43,310 nt of DNA, from positions 1 through 43,310 of the forward strand of contig JAFUCO010000078.1 of assembly GCA_017459635.1 (NCBI GenBank), read 5' to 3'. A program made the translations under genes and the position numbers. Origin of the DNA: Blautia sp. GTDB taxonomy: Bacteria; Bacillota; Clostridia; Lachnospirales; Lachnospiraceae. A model generated the notes under the pieces. It saw nothing but the letters and a program-made list of their open reading frames with translations, did not search any database and was not told the origin of the DNA. Below are positions 39,401-43,310 of the stretch, piece by piece (the stretch's first letter is position 1; every line of letters starts with the position of its first letter).

Positions 39401-42267
39401 TCTCTGACAAGACGCGTTATTCAGCAGATCTCAACGGACTTTCAATAAACGGGTGCGTTTCATTCAAGGCCGAATATGAGATCAGGGCAGAAGAAGCTTC
39501 CGGGCTGTCAGATTACTGCATCACCATATCACTGCCCTCAAATGTTGAATTTACTGAAAGATATGTGAAGGTAAACGGAGTAAAAACCACAGATTATATC
39601 CTCGATGATAATGGCATGCTCATGATACCGGTTAAAGATAATTCCGGAACAGTTACTTTCAGTGCAGTATTAAGGGAACAAAGAGACCTTGTAAGCTATG
39701 CATCCTTTTCGTATGTTAAGGATTCGATCACAAAAACAGAAACAATAGGAGTTATAAAAGAATACATCAGCGGAATCACGATCGATGCCCCGTCTGTGAC
39801 CGGTGTACAGACCTTTACGGTTTCGGGGACCACGACCCCTTCATTTGTGGTTGAGCTGTTCATTGACGGTACAAAGGCTGGGAATGCCAGGGCTTCCAAA
39901 GCAGGACAGTGGATCAGGGAGATCACCATTCCGTCACCTGCTGACGGACGTATGTACAGGATTGAAGCGGTCAGTAAGGACTCTGAAGGAAAGAGCATCA
40001 GCGCAGGCGCATATGTCACGTACAGGGCAGGAGAGCCTGTGATAAAGAGCCTTATCATGAAATACTGGGAGCATTCGCTTCTTAAAGAGTGTGATGTGCT
40101 GAATTCAGATTACATCCGCCCGCTGGTATATTATGTTCCTGGAACGAAGTTTGTGTTTGAAGCGGAATTTACAAATCCTTCGAAGATAACTGAACTTTAT
40201 ATCACGAGCACACGGAACGGCATAACCAGGTATATGCCGGCAAAATATGACAGTACTTCCGGCAAATTCATTACAGACGGATTCTTTGACGAGAATAATC
40301 ACAACTATATGCCGGGAATTATCAGCTATGTGTACAACCAGAAGCCCGAGACAGTCTATGTAGACACTTCGATGGACTGGGAGAAGCTGTATTCAATGCT
40401 TCCGGACAATGTTAAGAAGAATCCTCCTGTAACGGTGAAAAAGAACACCCCTGAGGAATACCGGTCTGTGGTTGATCTGTCTGTATTCAGTGAAGAGCTT
40501 AAAGGCGTTTTCATGAACACAGGTATTGAGATCTTTGATGAATATTCAGGATCCTCTATCCAGATCGGCAAATGGAAAGGCCTGATCGAAGAGCTGGACA
40601 ACATGCTGGGCTATATGGTAGAAGGATATGACGACTCGAAGTACCTGATAACCCTGGACTATTCAGATCCACAGAACATCCTTATGCTTGTAAAGGACAT
40701 AAGCGGAAACAAATTCATCGGCTTCACTCTTGAAGCAATGATGGATAACGCTGAGGATCTGGACAAATTTGCGACCATAAACAACATAGCCACAGTCCTG
40801 TCTACTACGAACCAGATAGCCAGCCTGCTGTATGACAATTATAAGATTGAGAAGGACATGGACGATCTGAGAAAGGATGTTATGTCCTCGACCAGTTATT
40901 CCAGTGTAGAAGAGCGCAGCGAGGCTCTTAGAAAGGTGGATGAGCTGGAGATCGACCAGAAGAAGTTCCTGATAATGATGACAATCCTGCCGCTTCTTGT
41001 AGCCGCACCGGCTGTAGGTATAGGCGCGACGATGACAGCCCCGGCTATTCTTGCCACGGGTATGCTTGGACTCATATCGGCAATGTCAGTCTTTTTCTGG
41101 GAAGCCAGAAAAGCTGATATCCTCGGGCAGAAGTATAAGATCAGGTTTATAGCCGACCCAAGCGGTTACGTTTATGACCTGACAACAGGAGAACCGATTG
41201 AGAATGTAACGGCATCAGCTTTCTGGATACCAAATTCCGATGAAGAAGACTTCTGGGAGAAGGTTCCGGACGATTCTGTTTATGGTACCCTGTGGGAAGC
41301 TGCGGATTACAATCAGATGAATCCGCTGTATACGAACCCCGATGGAAAGTACGCATGGGATGTCCCCGAAGGCTGGTGGAGAGTCAGATTTGAAAAAGAA
41401 GGCTACGAAACTGCATGGACAGACTGGATGACGGTTCCGCCGATCCAGACAGACATCAACATCGGCCTGCAGAGGGCAGGAGGGGCGCATACTGAGCACA
41501 AATGGGATAAAGGAACTGTCACCGTAAAAGCAACCTGCAAACAGACAGGGATCATGGAGTATCATTGCCTTGACTGCGGTATAACAAAGACTGAAATAAT
41601 TCCGCTGGCCGCTCATACTTACGGCGAATGGAAGACTGTGAAAGCAGCAACCGCAGCTGAACCAGGCATGAAAGAAAGAACATGTACTGTGTGCGGACAT
41701 AAGGAACAGGAGGAAATTCCAAAAACAGAGAGAAAGCTCTTCAAGGATGTAACTGATCCGTCGCTTTTCTACTATGAGCCGATCTACTGGGCAGTAGATA
41801 AGGGGATCACTACCGGTTTCAATGATAACACCTTCAGGCCGATGAGCAATTGCAATCGTGCGGCTGTAGTTACATTCCTGTGGCGAATGGCCGGAAAACC
41901 TGAGCCGAAGACCATGGCCTCCTTTGTGGATATGACCGGAAATACCGATTTTGACAAAGCCATATCGTGGGCACTTGAGGAGGGCATAACGACAGGCTGG
42001 AAGACAGACAATACCTTCCGCCCATGGACTACCTGCAACCGTGCCGCAATCGTGACCTTCCTATGGCGTTTTGCGGGAAAACCGGAGCCCTCCAAAATGG
42101 CTGAATTTGCTGACATGACCGGCACCTCTGACTTCGACAAAGCTATCTCATGGGCAGCCGAAAAAGGCATAACAACCGGTTATCCCGCCGATAACACCTT
42201 CAGGCCATGGAACCAGTGCCTGAGGCTGGCAATAGTATCGTTCCTTTACAGGTATGCAGCACTATAA
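33445..42267 (+). CDS. Giant BspA-type leucine-rich-repeat surface protein with three SLH domains
   Basis: 2,940 residues from ATG 33445 (AAAGGAG 5 nt upstream); a GTG at 33421 has no such site. A signal peptide (hydrophobic core ILAFALTGSMIIQ) is followed by an acidic Ser/Glu/Asp stretch with SEDFLS-type repeats (33780-33960). Three super-repeats of about 613 residues start near 34105, 35941 and 37780. Each is made of LRR_5/BspA units (AFMGCTSLKDIDLPDSLETIGERAF); the first two end in a ~95-residue carboxypeptidase-regulatory-like domain (SGIPGAGISIYYVDKKEY). Then come beta-rich domains, a coiled-coil plus long hydrophobic segment (40840-41110), another regulatory-like domain, two Cys-pair motifs (YHCLDCG, RTCTVCGHKEQ), and three SLH domains (41740-42267; KLFKDVTDPSLFYYEPIYWA). 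SLH domains bind cell-wall polymers, so the protein is displayed on the surface. BspA-type LRRs often bind host or matrix proteins. Confidence 0.92.
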   Translation: MRSLSSGEKEAGKHTHFAKPLYKRILAFALTGSMIIQNAGLSQAEIIADTGGVYYEEPAGLLSEDETSGAGTLDMPESGYSADGDDVFGDPSQAVTSENTEDGEILCTSDELLEDDLSDDYVAGDFLPENITSEDFLSDDTASEDLLAEGTNSEDLISEDLTSEDFISEDFIEAGNETGNGNAVTEEAASDMENILDEQEDDASGVQAAEVSADNSQLFSYAELNGSYIKITGYTGEEKTVNVPEKIGSFIVQEIGSSAFAGKGIEEISIPATVERIGSDAFSKCASLSKVNLSDSIISIGNAAFMGCTSLKDIDLPDSLETIGERAFMDCTGLKQIEYPDSVKYIGWRAFRNCTSLEKANYPLSLESTGGNVYEYDEKLTSITVPEGVTELASSAFASMSQLTEVKLPSTLAIIKEAAFLNCTSLPGIELPENLLEIRERAFMGCTGFTSVHIPDKVMSIGWRAFRDCPSLSDINYPKSLVSAGGSLYENDKSLTKITVPDGVKDIPGSAFSSCNYLEEVILPSTLKTIGNSAFQSCPSLLRIDLPEGLNSIGENSFSSCTSLKTVKLPDSVTEIGWRAFRDCTAINSVQMPKGFSRSGGSIFENCSELRSITIPEGIEILPDSALSSGNCLEKITLPESLKVIGNSAFAYMSKAERLILPENVTTINYRAFESCTKLKQIWIGPSVVSIHNEAFRNCSSELEIHGEEGSYAQSFAESKGITFVASPVGAEDASLAGRLVDESGSGIPGAGISIYYVDKKEYRTEETDENGNWAHEEMEKGLVCRIRYTHPDYSFEDNDQTVTVTGDVRLPDVVGKRVFDAMEASPVSDFAYEKLTGGKIRITKYNGSSKTVVIPDQIEDLPVSEIGGSAFAGNSTLEAVKLPKDLKTVGSQAFSGCTSLSTVRFNAKTVVIGDAAFLKCSSIEKIELPGTLETISERAFMECSGLKEIMYPASVKYIGWRAFRSCSNLEKANYPVSLESTGGNVYEYDEKLTSITVPEGVTELAASAFASMSQLKEVKLPSTLTVIKDAAFLNCTSLPGIELPESLQEIRERAFMGCSSFTSLHIPDGVRSIGWRAFRDCPSLSDINYPKSLESTGGSLYENDKSLTKITVPDGVKNIPGSAFSACNYLEEVILPSTLETIGNSAFQSCPSLKRIDLPEGLNKIGENSFSSCTSLKTVKIPDSVTEIGWRAFRGCTALNSVQMSKGFSRSGGSIFENCNELKSITIPEGIETLPDSALSSGNCLERITLPMSLKVIGNSSFANVSKAERLILPENVTTINYRAFESCTKLKQIWIGPSVTSIHNEAFRNCSSELEIHGEEGSYAQSFAESKGITFIASPVGTEDASLAGRLVDESGSGIPGAGISVYYVDKKEYRTEETDENGNWTHDEVEDGTVCEIHYTHPDYSFEDNDKTVTATGEVRIPDVVGKKVFDAMEAAPATDFAYEKLTGGKVRITKYKGSSKTVVIPDQIEDLPVTEIGSSAFADNRTLEAVKLPKELTTVGNQAFSGCTVLSTVRFNAKTVVIGDAAFLKCSSIKEIELPGTLETISERAFMECSGLKEIMYPASVKYIGWRAFRSCPNLEKANYPLSLESTGGNVYEYDEKLTSITVPEGVTELAASAFASMSQLKEVKLPSTLTVIKDAAFLNCTSLPGIELPESLVEIRERAFMGCSSFTSVHIPDSVRSIGWRAFRDCPGLAEVNYPKSLEYSGGSIFENDKSLTFIRVPDGVKKIPASAFSNSTYLEEIALPSGLEMIDNNAFQGCQSLVKAELPEGLRAIGENSFNSCISLKEIRIPDSVTDIGWRAFRGCRLLSNVNYPLGLVNAGTGIVENCESLRTITIPENITYIPRNVFSSANYLRYVYLPSSVKRIEENAFSYCDGLPAIALNDGLEVIETRAFRDCDGLISVIIPDTVTSLKASSFANCRNLEQMVIPDSVTAIDGNAFESCPKIVIYCHESSYAAIYAVQHGIPFVFIDEGKERDGILVSDKTRYSADLNGLSINGCVSFKAEYEIRAEEASGLSDYCITISLPSNVEFTERYVKVNGVKTTDYILDDNGMLMIPVKDNSGTVTFSAVLREQRDLVSYASFSYVKDSITKTETIGVIKEYISGITIDAPSVTGVQTFTVSGTTTPSFVVELFIDGTKAGNARASKAGQWIREITIPSPADGRMYRIEAVSKDSEGKSISAGAYVTYRAGEPVIKSLIMKYWEHSLLKECDVLNSDYIRPLVYYVPGTKFVFEAEFTNPSKITELYITSTRNGITRYMPAKYDSTSGKFITDGFFDENNHNYMPGIISYVYNQKPETVYVDTSMDWEKLYSMLPDNVKKNPPVTVKKNTPEEYRSVVDLSVFSEELKGVFMNTGIEIFDEYSGSSIQIGKWKGLIEELDNMLGYMVEGYDDSKYLITLDYSDPQNILMLVKDISGNKFIGFTLEAMMDNAEDLDKFATINNIATVLSTTNQIASLLYDNYKIEKDMDDLRKDVMSSTSYSSVEERSEALRKVDELEIDQKKFLIMMTILPLLVAAPAVGIGATMTAPAILATGMLGLISAMSVFFWEARKADILGQKYKIRFIADPSGYVYDLTTGEPIENVTASAFWIPNSDEEDFWEKVPDDSVYGTLWEAADYNQMNPLYTNPDGKYAWDVPEGWWRVRFEKEGYETAWTDWMTVPPIQTDINIGLQRAGGAHTEHKWDKGTVTVKATCKQTGIMEYHCLDCGITKTEIIPLAAHTYGEWKTVKAATAAEPGMKERTCTVCGHKEQEEIPKTERKLFKDVTDPSLFYYEPIYWAVDKGITTGFNDNTFRPMSNCNRAAVVTFLWRMAGKPEPKTMASFVDMTGNTDFDKAISWALEEGITTGWKTDNTFRPWTTCNRAAIVTFLWRFAGKPEPSKMAEFADMTGTSDFDKAISWAAEKGITTGYPADNTFRPWNQCLRLAIVSFLYRYAAL
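34105..39350 (+). repeat. Three ~1.84-kb super-repeats inside the LRR gene
   Basis: Matching points are near 34105, 35941 and 37780, spaced 1,836 and 1,839 bp (612 and 613 codons). Units 2 and 3 are most alike, with long identical DNA stretches such as the segment encoding NVYEYDEKLTSITVPEG, which is also in unit 1. Unit 3 diverges in its second half (after about 38520). This points to recent duplication or gene conversion. Confidence 0.9.
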
Positions 42268-42294
42268 TAAGACAGAGAACTGTCCCCTGTCTTA
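42268..42294 (+). repeat. GGGACGGTTCT-family repeat at the LRR stop codon
   Basis: TAAGACAGAGAACTGTCCCC then TGTCTTA begins directly after the TAA stop of the LRR gene. It is in the reverse orientation to the copy at 43169 and forms only a short AAGACAG/CTGTCTT stem, with no T-run. Confidence 0.75.
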
Positions 42295-42303
42295 CAAGGA
42301 CAG

Positions 42304-42420
42304 ACCATTCCCGGAATCAAACTTGCTGAAAACTGTTCTCTTTATGCCGTAGCCGGTAGAGACATAAGCAAAGCACAGGCTTTTAAGGAAGAATTCGGAT
42401 TTGGAAAAGCATACATAATG
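42304..42420 (+). pseudogene. Remnant of a Gfo/Idh/MocA-family oxidoreductase (N-terminal fragment)
   Basis: The frame starting at 42304 reads TIPGIKLAENCSLYAVAGRD then ISKAQAFKEEFGFGKAY. This matches the second helix/strand region of the Rossmann fold in Gfo/Idh/MocA dehydrogenases (pattern KLAEN-x-x-L-x-AVASR-x-x-x-KA-x-x-FA-x-x-x-G). There is no start codon or glycine-rich NAD loop before it. The similarity stops near 42411, just before a palindromic element at 42435. It is a gene relic cut on both sides by repeats. Confidence 0.7.
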
Positions 42421-42434
42421 ATAATAATTGGTAA

Positions 42435-42560
42435 CTGTTCAGAACAACCCGAAGCACTTGCTGCAGAGGGTGTATGAAAACGTAAATGCAGTGTGCATCG
42501 GGCGATTTTGCATGCGGAGCATCACCCGATGCGTATCTGCTCAGAACGGGTTCTGAACAG
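42435..42560. repeat. 126-bp palindromic element upstream of the HD gene
   Basis: CTGTTCAGAA (42435-42444) pairs with TTCTGAACAG (42551-42560), extended by CCC/GGG. An inner stem, GCATCGGGCGA (42495-42505) with TCACCCGATGC (42522-42532), has one mismatch. It ends 12 bp before the GGAGG of the HD gene, so it could lie in that gene's 5' leader, or be a mobile or REP-like element. Confidence 0.75.
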
Positions 42561-42583
42561 CTGCAATAATTGGAGGTATTGTT

Positions 42584-43168
42584 TTGAACAGAGATGAAGC
42601 ATTTGACCTTTTGAAGAAGTACAACAAAGATCCTTTTCATATTCAGCATGCGATCACTGTCGAAGCCGTAATGAAATGGTTTGCAGATGACCAGGGCTTT
42701 GCAGACGAAGCAGAGCACTGGGGAATAGTAGGACTATTGCACGATATTGATTTCGAACTGTATCCGGATCAGCACTGTCTGAAAGCCCCGGAGCTGCTTC
42801 GGGACGGAGGTGTCAGTGAAGACATTATCCGAAGTGTGGTAAGCCATGGATATGGAATAACCGTGGATGTTAAACCTGAGCATCATATGGAGAAGGTGCT
42901 ATTTGCATGCGACGAACTGACAGGCCTGATCTGGGCGGCAGCGCTGATGAGGCCCTCAAAGAGCACAAAGGACATGGAACTTAAGTCGCTTAAGAAAAAG
43001 TATAAAAGCAAAGGCTTCGCTGCAGGCTGCAGCAGGGAAGTGATAGCGCAGGGAGCCGATATGCTTGGCTGGGAGCTGGATGAGCTGCTCCAGAAAACAT
43101 TGTCGGCCATGCAGAACTGCGAGGACGAGATAAACGAAAAAACAGCAGAAGCAAATCAGCTAAAATGA
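42584..43168 (+). CDS. HD-domain hydrolase-like protein
   Basis: 194 residues from TTG 42584, chosen because GGAGG is 7 nt upstream and the next ATG would remove conserved residues. HD-superfamily signatures: H22 in FHIQHAITVEAVM, H53-D54 in GLLHDIDFELYP, H64, and SHGYG near residue 88. Such proteins are metal-dependent phosphohydrolases acting on nucleotides or similar phosphates. This short single-domain form (HDIG-related) has no defined substrate. It lies downstream of the palindromic element and is followed directly by a dispersed repeat that starts at its TGA stop. Confidence 0.88.
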   Translation: MNRDEAFDLLKKYNKDPFHIQHAITVEAVMKWFADDQGFADEAEHWGIVGLLHDIDFELYPDQHCLKAPELLRDGGVSEDIIRSVVSHGYGITVDVKPEHHMEKVLFACDELTGLIWAAALMRPSKSTKDMELKSLKKKYKSKGFAAGCSREVIAQGADMLGWELDELLQKTLSAMQNCEDEINEKTAEANQLK

Positions 43169-43310
43169 GGCAGGGGACGGTTCCAATGTCATTTAGTTAG
43201 TGTTATAGATTGGAATTTTTGGTACTATGGTATCGAAAAGATTTTGGCGAGTCGGACGCTGTAGGGGGAGGACTGACCATATGTACGGAACCGCGGCCTC
43301 TGGCAGAGAA
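43169..43310 (+). repeat. GGGACGGTTC-family repeat and edge sequence
   Basis: GGCAGGGGACGG then TTCCAATGTCATTTAG (43169-43196) starts at the HD gene's stop codon, followed by TTAGTG. It matches the copy at 30776 in both halves. The remaining ~100 bp (43203-43310) show no gene. TCGGACGCTGTAGGG near 43253 and a GTACGGAACCGCGGC stretch near 43284 loosely recall the start of the 179-bp hairpin element at 30901; the window edge cuts it. Confidence 0.6.

Overview
The window looks like chromosomal DNA of an anaerobic, probably gut-dwelling Firmicute of the Clostridia (Lachnospiraceae-like). This is inferred from strong AGGAGG-type ribosome sites, mid-range GC, an S-layer-homology leucine-rich-repeat protein, a very large Cna_B/InlB-repeat surface protein, a clostridial radical-SAM/SPASM peptide maturase and a phloretin/DAPG-hydrolase-like enzyme. 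I saw no tRNA, rRNA, CRISPR array or intact transposase.

Left part (1-8 kb, all minus strand). An RbsB/DUF2291/RbsA/RbsC-type sugar importer (7796 down to 3414) is followed by a LacI-family regulator and then a secreted S41 peptidase-like protein. The binding protein keeps the residues that contact ribose in E. coli RbsB, but no catabolic enzyme is present. Upstream of the importer lie a TTGATT-16-TATAAT promoter, an adjacent near-perfect 24-bp palindrome and a perfect ~32-bp inverted repeat. Then comes a divergent gene for a secreted HExxHxxGxxD metalloprotease.

Middle (9-12 kb, minus strand). This is the most interesting locus. A 38-codon gene (11623-11739) encodes a leader/core-like peptide ending in a Gly/Cys/Pro-rich tail. 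It is followed by a radical-SAM/SPASM maturase and, through an ATGA overlap, a secreted two-domain protein. I read this as an undescribed RiPP cassette.

11.8-28.9 kb (minus strand). One reading frame encodes a surface protein of about 5,690 codons with about 31 Cna_B-like modules. A single in-frame TAG separates its signal peptide (28893-28711) from the remaining 5,629 codons. It has no LPXTG motif. A 14-codon upstream ORF with a consensus ribosome site precedes it.

29-43 kb. A DAPG/phloretin-hydrolase-like enzyme and a maltose-acetyltransferase-type enzyme are divergent around a shared palindrome. They are followed by a multi-pass membrane protein, an acidic secreted protein, a 2,940-aa BspA-type LRR protein with three C-terminal SLH domains, a remnant of a Gfo/Idh/MocA dehydrogenase, and an HD-domain protein. 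The intergenic spaces hold many palindromic elements: at least seven copies of a repeat with core GGGACGGTTC, two long hairpin elements of 163-179 bp, and other stem-loops.
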